DNA of 61,285 nucleotides from Mycobacterium sp. UM_CSW. Its GTDB lineage: Bacteria; Actinomycetota; Actinomycetes; Mycobacteriales; Mycobacteriaceae. The number at the start of each line of letters is the position of its first letter. The stretch's first letter is position 1. The DNA lies in NCBI RefSeq assembly GCF_000455205.1, contig NZ_AUWQ01000015.1, positions 1 through 61,285 of the forward strand, given 5' to 3'. The translations under genes were made by a program, and so were the position numbers. The notes below the pieces were generated by a model that searched no databases, was not told the origin of the DNA, and worked only from the letters and a program-made list of their open reading frames with translations. Positions 1 through 7,898 of this stretch are shown here, piece after piece.

Positions 1-1
1 G

Positions 2-271
2 GCCATCCTGATCGCGGTGATCATCGTCATCAACTCCCGCGCGGAGAACGGGCAACCAGCGCCCCCGACGGTCACCGACACCGGGACACCGCCGGCCACG
101 GCGCCGCCGGCGAGCAAGACGCCCAGCGGCTCCGCGCCGCGTCTGCGCCTGGATTGGACGGATCCGGAGAGCTCAGGTAATTCTGGACTTCAGAGCAGGC
201 CGCATGGACCTGACTGGGTCACCCCCTCTCGACCCAGCACATCGCCGGCCCGTTATGAGACACCGCGATGA
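2..271 (+). CDS. pknA: C-terminal end of serine/threonine kinase PknA (5' truncated by window)
   Basis: Only the last ~89 codons are inside the window. The reading frame opens with a hydrophobic run ending in a membrane segment (AILIAVIIVIN), followed by a Pro/Thr/Ala-rich tail that runs to the stop at 269-271. No catalytic domain is visible, so the name rests on position: its stop overlaps the pknB start as ATGA, the arrangement of the mycobacterial pknA-pknB operon. PknA phosphorylates division and wall-synthesis proteins. The overlap implies translational coupling to pknB. The tail sequence alone would not identify the gene. Confidence 0.8.
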   Translation, partial: AILIAVIIVINSRAENGQPAPPTVTDTGTPPATAPPASKTPSGSAPRLRLDWTDPESSGNSGLQSRPHGPDWVTPSRPSTSPARYETPR

Positions 272-2142
272 CCACCCCGCAGCACCTGTCCGACCGCTAT
301 GAGCTCGGCGAGATCCTCGGTTTCGGGGGCATGTCCGAAGTTCATCTGGCCCGCGACGTCCGTTTGCACCGCGACGTCGCGGTGAAGGTGCTGCGCGCCG
401 ACCTGGCCCGCGATCCGAGTTTTTATCTGCGCTTCCGGCGCGAGGCGCAAAACGCCGCGGCGCTGAACCACCCGTCCATCGTGGCGGTGTACGACACCGG
501 TGAGGCGGAAACCCCCACCGGCCCGCTGCCCTACATCGTCATGGAGTACGTCGACGGCGTCACCCTGCGCGACATCGTGCACACCGACGGGCCGTTGCCG
601 CCCCGGCGGGCCATCGAGATCATCGCCGACGCCTGCCAGGCGCTGAACTTCAGCCATCAGAACGGCATCATCCACCGCGACGTCAAGCCGGCGAACATCA
701 TGATCAGCAGCACCAACGCGGTCAAGGTGATGGACTTCGGCATCGCGCGCGCCATCGCCGACAGCGGCAACAGCGTCACCCAGACCGCGGCCGTGATCGG
801 GACGGCCCAGTACCTGTCACCCGAACAGGCCCGCGGTGACTCCGTCGACGCCCGATCTGACGTCTATTCGCTGGGCTGCGTCCTCTACGAAATCCTCACC
901 GGCGAACCGCCTTTCACGGGTGATTCACCCGTCGCGGTCGCCTACCAGCATGTCCGCGAGGATCCGGTGCCGCCGTCGAAGCGGCACGAGGGCATCTCCG
1001 CCGACCTGGACGCCGTGGTGCTCAAGGCGCTGGCCAAGAACCCGGAGAACCGTTACCAGACGGCGGCGGAGATGCGCGCCGACCTGGTGCGGGTGCACAA
1101 CGGTGAGCCGCCGGAGGCGCCCAAGGTGCTCACCGACGCCGAGCGCAGTTCGTTCCTTTCGTCGACCGGCCCCGGTCACGGACCGCGCACCGACCCGCTG
1201 CCGCGCCAGGCGCTGGACGACACGGACCGCGACCGCGGCGGTTCCATCGGCCGCTGGGTGGTCGCGGTCGCCGTGCTGGCGGTGCTGACGATCGTCGTGG
1301 TCATTGCCTTCAACACGTTCGGCGGCAGCACCCGCGATGTCCAGGTGCCCGACATGCGCGGGCAGGTGTCCGCCGACGCCATTGCCGCGCTGCAAAACCG
1401 GGGCTTCAAGACGCGCACACTGCAGAAGCCCGACTCGACGGTTCCGCCCGACCACGTCATCAGCACCGACCCCGCCGCCAACGCGTCGGTGAGCGCCGGG
1501 GACGAGATCACCATCAACGTCTCGACCGGCCCCGAGCAGCGCGAGGTGCCCGACGTCTCGTCGCTGAGTTACAGCGACGCGGTCACCAAGCTGAAGACCG
1601 CCGGATTCAGCAAGTTCAAGCAGGCGAACTCCCCGTCGACCCCGGAACTGCTCGGCAAGGTGATCGGGACCAACCCGCCGGCCAACCAGACGTCGGCGAT
1701 CACGAACGTGATCACCGTCATCGTCGGCTCCGGACCGGAGACCAAGCAGGTCCCCGACGTCGCCGGTCAGACCGTCGACGTCGCGCAGAAGAACCTGACG
1801 GTCTACGGCTTCACAAAGGTCACCCAGACGCAGGTGGACAGCACCCGGCCCGCCGGTGAGGTGATCGGCACGAATCCGCCCAAGGGCCAGATGGTTCCGG
1901 TGGACTCGATCATCGAACTGCAGGTGTCCAAGGGCAACCAATTCACGATGCCCGACCTCACCGGCATGTTCTGGACGGACGCCGAACCCCGGCTGCGTGC
2001 CCTCGGCTGGACCGGGGGGCTGGACAAGGGGCCCGATGTCGACGCCGGCGGCGCCCAATCCCACCGGGTCGTCTATCAGAACCCGCCGGCCGGCACCGGT
2101 TGCAACCGGGACGGGATCATCACGCTGAAGTTCGGCCAGTAG
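268..2142 (+). CDS. pknB: Transmembrane serine/threonine protein kinase PknB with four PASTA domains
   Basis: This 624-residue essential receptor kinase controls peptidoglycan synthesis and division. The kinase domain (about 10-275) has the glycine loop, Lys40 in VAVK, the catalytic loop HRDVKPAN (Asp138), the DFG motif (Asp156) and activation-loop Thr171 and Thr173, the residues autophosphorylated in M. tuberculosis PknB. A juxtamembrane linker leads to one membrane segment near 330-350. Four extracellular PASTA repeats, which bind muropeptides, fill the rest. Length and sequence agree closely with the M. tuberculosis protein (626 aa). The ATG overlaps the pknA stop by 4 bases. Known substrates CwlM and MurJ are encoded at 30.4-31.7 and 34.7-38.3 kb of this window. 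Confidence 0.98.
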   Translation: MTTPQHLSDRYELGEILGFGGMSEVHLARDVRLHRDVAVKVLRADLARDPSFYLRFRREAQNAAALNHPSIVAVYDTGEAETPTGPLPYIVMEYVDGVTLRDIVHTDGPLPPRRAIEIIADACQALNFSHQNGIIHRDVKPANIMISSTNAVKVMDFGIARAIADSGNSVTQTAAVIGTAQYLSPEQARGDSVDARSDVYSLGCVLYEILTGEPPFTGDSPVAVAYQHVREDPVPPSKRHEGISADLDAVVLKALAKNPENRYQTAAEMRADLVRVHNGEPPEAPKVLTDAERSSFLSSTGPGHGPRTDPLPRQALDDTDRDRGGSIGRWVVAVAVLAVLTIVVVIAFNTFGGSTRDVQVPDMRGQVSADAIAALQNRGFKTRTLQKPDSTVPPDHVISTDPAANASVSAGDEITINVSTGPEQREVPDVSSLSYSDAVTKLKTAGFSKFKQANSPSTPELLGKVIGTNPPANQTSAITNVITVIVGSGPETKQVPDVAGQTVDVAQKNLTVYGFTKVTQTQVDSTRPAGEVIGTNPPKGQMVPVDSIIELQVSKGNQFTMPDLTGMFWTDAEPRLRALGWTGGLDKGPDVDAGGAQSHRVVYQNPPAGTGCNRDGIITLKFGQ

Positions 2143-2818
2143 CTCCCGCGCCGCTGGTTTCGGCGTCCGGGAAATAAGGCCGGACCGCGGCGCGCACCTC
2201 GTTCTCCAGGCGGCGCACCAACATGTCGTCGTGCGTCCAGCCGCAGTACCCGAGCCAGTTCGCCAGCATCCGGTGCCCGCCCTCGGTGAGGATCGATTCC
2301 GGATGGAACTGGACACCGTGGATCGGCAACCCGGTGTGGCGCACGCCCATGATCACACCGCTGCGGGTGCGGGCCGTCACCTCCAGGACCTCGGGCAGCG
2401 ACTCGGGCAGGATCGTCAGCGAGTGGTACCGGGTCGCCGTGAACGGATCCGGAAGCCCTTGCAGGACACCGACATTGGTGTGAAATACGCTGCTCGTCTT
2501 GCCGTGCAACAACTCCGGCGCGCGGTCCACCGTGGCGCCGAACGCCACGCCGATCGCCTGATGTCCGAGGCAGACCCCCAGCAGCGGGGTGCGCTGCGCG
2601 GCGCACGCGCCAACCAGGCTGATCGACGCGCCCGCGCGTTCCGGGGTGCCCGGTCCGGGGCTGAGCAGGACGCCGTCGAACTGCGCCGCGACGGTGGTCG
2701 GGTGCGAGAGGCGGGCGTCGTCGTTGCGCCAGACGTCGGCCTCGACGCCGAGCTGGCCCAGGTACTGCACCAGGTTGAACACGAAGCTGTCGTAGTTGTC
2801 GACAACCAGGATCCGCAT
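2120..2818 (-). CDS. trpG: Glutamine amidotransferase subunit of anthranilate/4-amino-4-deoxychorismate synthase (TrpG/PabA)
   Basis: A class I glutamine amidotransferase of 232 residues, the same length as the M. tuberculosis protein. It hydrolyses glutamine and passes ammonia to a TrpE or PabB partner for tryptophan or folate synthesis. The N-terminal ILVVDNYDSFVFNLVQY motif, the nucleophile-elbow region GVCLGHQAIG with its catalytic Cys, and the late FHPESILT His/Glu pair complete the catalytic triad. The gene converges on pknB and overlaps its 3' end by 23 bp. It may serve both pathways, since no second small subunit is in the window. Confidence 0.95.
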   Translation of the reverse strand: MRILVVDNYDSFVFNLVQYLGQLGVEADVWRNDDARLSHPTTVAAQFDGVLLSPGPGTPERAGASISLVGACAAQRTPLLGVCLGHQAIGVAFGATVDRAPELLHGKTSSVFHTNVGVLQGLPDPFTATRYHSLTILPESLPEVLEVTARTRSGVIMGVRHTGLPIHGVQFHPESILTEGGHRMLANWLGYCGWTHDDMLVRRLENEVRAAVRPYFPDAETSGAGATGRTSA

Positions 2819-2857
2819 CGTGTCAGGTTACCGTCCGGCCCGGCGGGGGGCCGCCGC

Positions 2858-3601
2858 TCAGTACCCCACCGGGCCCGCCGGCTGCGCGACGTGCATCCGG
2901 ACCGGTTCGGAATGGCCGGCGATCTGCACGTCGGGCTTGACCTCTTCGCGGTAGCCGAGGCCGAACCGGACCACGTACTGCTTGTAGAGGATGACCAGGG
3001 GAGCGGCGGCCAGGGCGGCTTGCATGGCCGCCGCGTTGCCGATCGCGGTGATCGTGTAGGGCGGGCTGTAGGTACGCCCGTTGAGCAGCAGCGTGTTGCC
3101 GACGCAGCGGGGCACCGAGGTCGCGATGATGCGCTGGTCTTGCATCTGGATCGCCTCGGCGCCGGCGCTCCACAACGCGTTCAGGACGGCCTGGATGTCC
3201 TGCTGGTGCACGACCAGATCGTCGGGCGATGCGTCGCGGGGGAAGCGGCCGTTGGCGTCGCGCTGTGCGTCCTGCAGCGTCACCACCAGACCCGGGCCGT
3301 GCACCGGGTCCAGGCCCGCTTCGCCGGCCAGCTCGGCGGAGCGCCGCAGCATCGCCTTGAGCGCGGTGTCCGTCGACCGGCCGTGCGCGGAGTCGATCTT
3401 GTGGGCCAGCTCGTCGCGTTGGGCCCGGAGGCGATCGACCGACGACTGGGCCTCCCGGACCAGATCGACCAGGCGGGGCGCATCGCTGCGGCGGATCTCG
3501 GCGCCGCCGGAGACCCCGTGCGTGGCGGCAAGCAGCAACCCGGCCAGGAGGCACACCAGCGGGACCCCGAAGCGCCATGGTGAGCGGCGCGTGTCAGTCA
3601 T
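2858..3601 (-). CDS. DUF881 family membrane-anchored protein (Rv0012-like)
   Basis: A 247-residue protein with one N-terminal membrane anchor (about residues 11-30), a coiled-coil-like segment (about 45-75) and a DUF881 domain to the end. The family is found in Gram-positive bacteria, often next to division genes, and its biochemical role is not established. I chose the ATG at 3601 because GGAG lies about 7 bases upstream and the anchor then starts properly; the frame stays open further upstream but without family-like sequence. It is divergent from crgA across a 120-bp gap and 39 bp upstream of trpG on the same strand. Confidence 0.88.
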   Translation of the reverse strand: MTDTRRSPWRFGVPLVCLLAGLLLAATHGVSGGAEIRRSDAPRLVDLVREAQSSVDRLRAQRDELAHKIDSAHGRSTDTALKAMLRRSAELAGEAGLDPVHGPGLVVTLQDAQRDANGRFPRDASPDDLVVHQQDIQAVLNALWSAGAEAIQMQDQRIIATSVPRCVGNTLLLNGRTYSPPYTITAIGNAAAMQAALAAAPLVILYKQYVVRFGLGYREEVKPDVQIAGHSEPVRMHVAQPAGPVGY

Positions 3602-3721
3602 CGAGTCTCCATTTCCTGGTCCCCGTGCCAGGTGAGTTAGTCTCGTATCCGAGCTATGCGTGCAGCTGCCACCGTTATCGTCGCACCCCGTCCCGTTGTT
3701 CAGGTATGCCGAGGTATTCAA

Positions 3722-4003
3722 ATGCCCAAATCGAAGGTCCGTAAGAAAAACGACTTCACCGTCAGCGCGGTCAGCCGCACCCCGGTGAAAGTGAAGGTCG
3801 GACCGTCCAGCGTGTGGTTCGTTTGCCTGTTCGTCGGACTCATGCTGATCGGGCTCGTCTGGCTGATGGTGTTCCAATTGGCCGCCGTCGGAAGCCAAGC
3901 GCCGGCCGCCCTCAACTGGATGGCGCAACTCGGCCCGTGGAACTACGCGATCGCGTTCGCTTTCATGATCACCGGGTTGTTGCTCACAATGCGCTGGCAC
4001 TGA
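3722..4003 (+). CDS. crgA: Cell division protein CrgA
   Basis: A 93-residue protein with a basic N-terminus ([12 protein letters not shown]) and two membrane helices (about 30-52 and 66-90). It is almost identical to M. tuberculosis CrgA as I recall it. CrgA is a septal membrane protein that recruits and stabilises FtsQ, FtsI and CwsA, linking the Z-ring to septal wall synthesis. An in-frame upstream extension to 3656 is possible but lacks family similarity, so the ATG at 3722 is preferred. CwsA, a known partner, is encoded 1.3 kb downstream on the same strand. Confidence 0.96.
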   Translation: MPKSKVRKKNDFTVSAVSRTPVKVKVGPSSVWFVCLFVGLMLIGLVWLMVFQLAAVGSQAPAALNWMAQLGPWNYAIAFAFMITGLLLTMRWH

Positions 4004-4091
4004 CCAACCCCGCAGAGGTAATGAATTCATCTTGGGGTGTCCCTGTAACTGGCTCAGCAACGTCGCGACCAACCAATCACACGCGTGTGAT

Positions 4092-4123
4092 TTATCCCCA
4101 CTGTTGATAGCGCTTGTGGATAA
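4092..4123. promoter_or_regulatory. Two DnaA-box-like sequences upstream of the PH-domain gene
   Basis: TTATCCCCA lies at 4092-4100 on the plus strand. TGTGGATAA lies at 4115-4123, which is TTATCCACA, the classical high-affinity DnaA box, on the minus strand. They sit in the 155-bp gap between crgA and the PH-domain gene, about 17 kb from the dnaN-side origin region. The match is seen directly; a role in transcription or DnaA titration is inference. Confidence 0.45.
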
Positions 4124-4158
4124 GCGCGTTGGCAGTGGTGGGAGGGGTTAGGTAGCCC

Positions 4159-4584
4159 ATGCAGCAAACAGAATGGGCGCCGCCCGCGACTGGAATCGCA
4201 GGTTGCGGGGTTGCCGGGGTCTTGATGGCTATCGCCAGTGTGACCGTAGTCACAGACGCGCCCGGCCGCATCCTGACCGGGATTGCCGCGGCGGGGTTGA
4301 TCTTGTTTGCGGGCATGACGTGGCGCGCGCGTCCGAAACTGGCAATTACCCCGGCCGGCCTCGCGTTGCGGGGGTGGTTCCGGACGCAGTTATTGCGGCA
4401 CTCCGACATCAAGATCATCCGGATCACCGAATTCCGCCGTCACGCGCGCACCGTGCGGTTGCTCGAGGTCGAAACGGTCAACGGTGGGCTGCTGATCTTG
4501 AACCGCTGGGACCTCGGGACGGACCCGTTGAAGGTGCTCGACGCCCTCACGGACGCCGGCTACGCGGGCGGCAATCGGCGCTGA
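4159..4584 (+). CDS. PH-domain membrane protein (Rv0010c-like)
   Basis: A 141-residue protein with two N-terminal hydrophobic segments (about 13-31 and 36-52), followed by a compact bacterial PH-like domain (about 58-135). It matches the protein encoded between crgA and ppiA in M. tuberculosis. Proteins of this type are membrane-embedded with a cytoplasmic PH fold and have no assigned reaction. The ATG at 4159 follows a purine-rich GGGAGGGG stretch at about 4140. It converges on ppiA with 12 bp between stop codons. Confidence 0.88.
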   Translation: MQQTEWAPPATGIAGCGVAGVLMAIASVTVVTDAPGRILTGIAAAGLILFAGMTWRARPKLAITPAGLALRGWFRTQLLRHSDIKIIRITEFRRHARTVRLLEVETVNGGLLILNRWDLGTDPLKVLDALTDAGYAGGNRR

Positions 4585-4596
4585 GCGACCGCCGCC

Positions 4597-5145
4597 TCAG
4601 GAGATCGTGATCGACTCGATGACAACCGGCTCGGTGGGACGGTCGTTGCCGTCGGTGGAAGTCGTCGCGATCGCGTCGACCACCTTTTGCGAATCGGGGT
4701 CGGTCACTTCGCCGAAGATCGTGTGGCGCCGGTTCAGGTGGGGCGTCTGGGCGACGGTGATGAAGAACTGCGAACCGTTGGTGCCCGGGCCCGCGTTCGC
4801 CATCGCCAGCAGGTAGGGCTTGTCGAACTGCAGCTCAGGGTGGAACTCGTCGGCGAACTTGTAGCCCGGACCGCCGCGGCCGGTACCGGTCGGGTCACCG
4901 CCCTGGATCATGAAGCCCCTAATCACCCGGTGAAAGACCGCGCCGTCGTAAAACGGGCCCGACGGGCCACCCGATGCGTTCTGGGTGGAGTACTCCTTGG
5001 TGCCCTGCGCCAGGCCGACGAAGTTGGCGACGGTCTTGGGCGCGTGGTTTCCGAACAGGGCGACCTTGATGTCTCCGCGGTTGGTGTGCAGCGTTGCGGT
5101 GGCGGTCTGAATGGGGCTGTTAGTCACGGGGCTAGAGTCTGCCAT
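4597..5145 (-). CDS. ppiA: Cyclophilin-type peptidyl-prolyl cis-trans isomerase PpiA
   Basis: A 182-residue cyclophilin, the same length as M. tuberculosis PpiA, which catalyses cis-trans isomerisation of X-Pro bonds. Active-site motifs are visible: [15 protein letters not shown] with the catalytic Arg, the [10 protein letters not shown] segment, and the HTIFGEV segment. No signal peptide or membrane segment is present, so it is probably cytosolic, although mycobacterial cyclophilins have been found outside cells. The ATG at 5145 (MADSS) is preferred to a GTG 21 bases further upstream because it matches the family start. Confidence 0.95.
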   Translation of the reverse strand: MADSSPVTNSPIQTATATLHTNRGDIKVALFGNHAPKTVANFVGLAQGTKEYSTQNASGGPSGPFYDGAVFHRVIRGFMIQGGDPTGTGRGGPGYKFADEFHPELQFDKPYLLAMANAGPGTNGSQFFITVAQTPHLNRRHTIFGEVTDPDSQKVVDAIATTSTDGNDRPTEPVVIESITIS

Positions 5146-5260
5146 TACGCGCGACCTTGCCCGCACCCGGTACCGAACCCGGATGCGCGCAACAGGGCCG
5201 GGCGTGGCCCATCAACGGCACGCTGATGAGGCATCGCACGAGCGGACAGAAGGGCGGCAG

Positions 5261-5692
5261 ATGAGCGCGAAGACGGAAACTCGGCTGACCCCACGGGAGC
5301 GACTGGCCCGCGGGCTCACTTACTCGGCGGTGGGTCCGGTCGATGTCACCCGGGGCGTCGTCGGGCTGAGCGTGCACGGCGCGCAGTCGACCGCTTCGGG
5401 ACTTCGTCGCCGGTATCGCGAGGGCCGGCTCGCCCGCGAAATCGCCGCTGCCCAAGAGACACTCACGCAGGAGCTGGCCGCCGCGCAGGAGGTGGTCGCC
5501 GGGCTGCCCCAGGCGCTGCAGGAGGCGCGCCGGGCCCAGCGCCGCCGGCCCCGCCCCTGGGTGATCGCAGGGGCGGCGGTCCTGGTCGTGGCCGGCGGCG
5601 CCGTCGCGTTCAGCGTCGTCCGGCGTTCGATGCGCGGCGGGGAGGAGCCGTCGCCCCGGCCGCCGAGTGTCGACGTGCAGCCCCGACCGTAA
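5261..5692 (+). CDS. cwsA: Cell wall synthesis protein CwsA
   Basis: A 143-residue mycobacterial protein that, with CrgA and Wag31, supports polar and septal wall synthesis. It starts with the conserved TRLTPRERLARGL segment, carries a predicted coiled coil (about 50-85) and has one membrane segment near residues 103-120 before a Pro-rich tail (EPSPRPPSV). The ATG at 5261 follows GGGCGGCAG. Upstream in-frame sequence is open but unrelated to the family. The stop is 3 bp from the stop of the convergent P450 gene, marking the exact edge of the accessory block. Confidence 0.93.
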   Translation: MSAKTETRLTPRERLARGLTYSAVGPVDVTRGVVGLSVHGAQSTASGLRRRYREGRLAREIAAAQETLTQELAAAQEVVAGLPQALQEARRAQRRRPRPWVIAGAAVLVVAGGAVAFSVVRRSMRGGEEPSPRPPSVDVQPRP

Positions 5693-5695
5693 TCG

Positions 5696-6910
5696 TCAGC
5701 TGACGGCCAATTGCAGACTTTTGCGGCGCCGGACCAGGATGCTGGGCAGCCAGTCGCCGACGTCAACCGCGTCGATCCAGGCGGTGCGCTCCAGTAATTT
5801 GCGCAATACGATTTGGGCCTCGAGGCGGGCCAGCGCGGCGCCCACGCAAAAGTGCACGCCCTTGCCGAACGCCAGGTGGCCCTTGGCGGCAGTGCGATCG
5901 AGGCGGAATTCGTTCGGAGCGTCGAAGTGCGCCGGGTCGCGGTTGGCCGCTCCCCACATCAGCAGCAGATGGGAATCGGCCGGCACCTCGACACCGGCCA
6001 GCGTGGTGTCGCGCCACACGTGTCGGTAATGGCCACGGAACGGAGATTCGAGGCGCAGCGTCTCCTCGATGAAAGCGGTTAGTAATTCGGGGTTTTCACG
6101 GAGCTGCCGTTGGATCGCGGGGCGATCGGCGAGAATCCACGCCGCGCTGCCCAGGAGCGACGCCGTCGATTCTCCGGCGGCGCTGAAAAGTGTCATCATG
6201 ATGCCCATTGCGGGGAGTTGGTCCAGTTCACCCGAAGCGCAGCGCGCCGCCAGGTCGGCGATCAGGCCGAATTCGGCATTCTCGCTTGCCTTTTCGAAAT
6301 GCTCTGTGACGTACCCCGATAGCTCCAGTGCCGCCGCGAACGCCTGTTGAAGTTGGTCGGGGGTGACGATCCCGTCGAGCAGCGTGGTGGTGGCGTACCC
6401 GAGCCGGATGAGTTTGTCGACGTCGTCATCGGGCAGGCCGAGAAGCTGGGCGACCACCATCATCGGCAACCGGTTGGCGATGGCGCTCATCCATTCGATC
6501 TGACTGTTGTCCAGATTCTGCTCCCACAACCGGTCGGCGGTGGCGGCGGCGAACTCCTCGATGATCCGCACCCGCTTGGCCGATAGGTGTGGCAGCAAAA
6601 TTTTGCGGTGCACCGCGTGCACTGGGTCGTCGGCGGTGGCCAGCGCGTGAGCGGCGCCTCCCGCCGGCCCCATGTCGAACGGGGTGACGGTGCCGTCCTC
6701 ATGAAAAACCATGGTGGCGGTCAGGTTTGACGAAAAGTCGTCGACGCGCTCGACGGCCTCGTGGACCGCGTCCCAACCACATACGGCGTAAAAGACGGAC
6801 TCGCCGATGCGCTGTACCGGCGCTTCGGAGCGCATCCGGTCATACAGCGAGTACGGATCTTGCAGCGCCTCCGGGCCGAGGAGCTCACTCGGTTTGTCCA
6901 GGACGGGCAT
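5696..6910 (-). CDS. cyp144: Cytochrome P450, CYP144-like
   Basis: A 404-residue P450 mono-oxygenase. It shows the I-helix oxygen-activation motif AAGEST, the ExxR motif in EETLR near residue 283, and the haem-ligand loop FGKGVHFCVG with the proximal Cys355. Across its length it resembles M. tuberculosis CYP144 as I remember it, including SSNLTATM, ADSHLLL and WLPSILVRR. The physiological substrate of CYP144 is unknown. I chose the ATG at 6910; an in-frame start at 6946 would add 12 residues. It is divergent from a TetR gene, the likely regulator. No ferredoxin or reductase gene is adjacent. Confidence 0.93.
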   Translation of the reverse strand: MPVLDKPSELLGPEALQDPYSLYDRMRSEAPVQRIGESVFYAVCGWDAVHEAVERVDDFSSNLTATMVFHEDGTVTPFDMGPAGGAAHALATADDPVHAVHRKILLPHLSAKRVRIIEEFAAATADRLWEQNLDNSQIEWMSAIANRLPMMVVAQLLGLPDDDVDKLIRLGYATTTLLDGIVTPDQLQQAFAAALELSGYVTEHFEKASENAEFGLIADLAARCASGELDQLPAMGIMMTLFSAAGESTASLLGSAAWILADRPAIQRQLRENPELLTAFIEETLRLESPFRGHYRHVWRDTTLAGVEVPADSHLLLMWGAANRDPAHFDAPNEFRLDRTAAKGHLAFGKGVHFCVGAALARLEAQIVLRKLLERTAWIDAVDVGDWLPSILVRRRKSLQLAVS

Positions 6911-7046
6911 GCTTTTAGCCTCGGTGCGCCGACCTGCCCACGTCAACGGGACTAGACAATGTTGAGGAGCGATCGCGCCGGGCGCCGGTCGAGGCCGGCG
7001 GCGGTTAGCTACCGCCAGCAGCGCATTGGCCTGAGAGATATTGCTG

Positions 7047-7056
7047 GAGAATTCTC
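7047..7056. promoter_or_regulatory. Palindrome GAGAATTCTC in the P450-tetR divergent promoter region
   Basis: A perfect 10-bp palindrome near the middle of the 196-bp gap between the divergent P450 and TetR genes, flanked by further GAGAGA-type sequence. TetR repressors usually bind palindromes in such gaps, so this is a candidate operator. It contains an EcoRI-type core that can occur by chance. Confidence 0.35.
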
Positions 7057-7106
7057 ATCGTGAGAGAAGTATTTCTGTCAGCCGCGATCTGTTAGAGCAT
7101 GGGTGG

Positions 7107-7673
7107 ATGGCGCGGGACGACTGGCTGGTGGGGCGCGATCGCCGCAGCGAAGCCACCGAACGGATTTTCGCCGCCGCCGCCGATCTCATCTCTCGCGAGG
7201 GATACGAGGGTTTCACGATCGAAGCCTTAGCGGCCCGGGTGCACTGCTCGCCCGCGACGATCTACCGCCATGCCGGCGGTAAGGCGGCCATCCGCGACGC
7301 CGTCGTCACCATCCAAGCGGCTCGCATCGTCGACGCCACGCGCGAAGCCATCAAGGACCTCAGGGGGTCCGACCGTGTTGTGGCCGCCACGATCATCGCG
7401 CTACAACGACTGCGGGCCGATCCCTTGGCTCAGCTCATGCAGTCCATGCATGTGAATCCTGTCAGTGAATGGGTCATCAGCTCACCCATCGTCACGGGGT
7501 TGGCCGCCGAAATGGTCGGCCCCGACAACGACGACCCCCTGGCCGCGCAGTGGCTGATCCGCGTTTTCCTGGCGCTGTGGTGCTGGCCGCTCAAAGACCC
7601 GGATGCCGAACGCGCCCTGATTCAACGCTTCCTGGGTTCGCCGCCGGCGACGCAGCAAGGATGTAAGCCGTGA
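7107..7673 (+). CDS. TetR family transcriptional regulator
   Basis: A 188-residue regulator (start at 7107). The N-terminal helix-turn-helix domain spans about 12-60: ATERIFAAAADLISREGYEGFTIEALAARVHCSPATIYRH is the typical TetR layout, given here as a pattern of the three helices ending in the TIYRH recognition helix. The C-terminal ligand domain is divergent. The ATG at 7107 has weak upstream GGTGG; a TTG at 7041 would add 22 residues. It is divergent from the P450 gene and is probably its repressor. M. tuberculosis also has a regulator gene beside cyp144. The stop overlaps the next gene as GTGA. Confidence 0.85.
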   Translation: MARDDWLVGRDRRSEATERIFAAAADLISREGYEGFTIEALAARVHCSPATIYRHAGGKAAIRDAVVTIQAARIVDATREAIKDLRGSDRVVAATIIALQRLRADPLAQLMQSMHVNPVSEWVISSPIVTGLAAEMVGPDNDDPLAAQWLIRVFLALWCWPLKDPDAERALIQRFLGSPPATQQGCKP

Positions 7674-7888
7674 GTTGGACGAGGTACGAGGGCAGGGTGC
7701 TCGCGGACACCGCTCTCACCGGCGACGCGCTCGAGGCGGCGCTCGAAGACCATGTGCGCGTACAGAATCCGCATCTGACCGACGTCCGCTTGGAGTCGGC
7801 GGTTGCCGCCGAGGACTACGACACGCAGGCAACCGGGCCGGGGCGTTGGTACCGCGTCACCTACTTGGCCGAAGGTGCGGACCTCTAG
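7670..7888 (+). CDS. Small conserved hypothetical protein coupled to the TetR gene
   Basis: A 72-residue acidic protein without membrane segments or cysteines. The GTG start overlaps the tetR stop (GTGA), so translational coupling is likely. The central segment (VQNPHLTDVRLESAVAAEDY) alternates polar and hydrophobic residues as in a small alpha/beta fold. I do not recognise the family. It converges on the PE_PGRS gene with 10 bp between them. Confidence 0.6.
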   Translation: MSWTRYEGRVLADTALTGDALEAALEDHVRVQNPHLTDVRLESAVAAEDYDTQATGPGRWYRVTYLAEGADL

Positions 7889-7898
7889 GCGAACCGCC

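Noticed and set aside
3602-4072. N-terminal extension of the DUF881 protein
   Set aside because: The upstream open frame is antisense to crgA and would bury the membrane anchor; the ATG at 3601 has a ribosome site.
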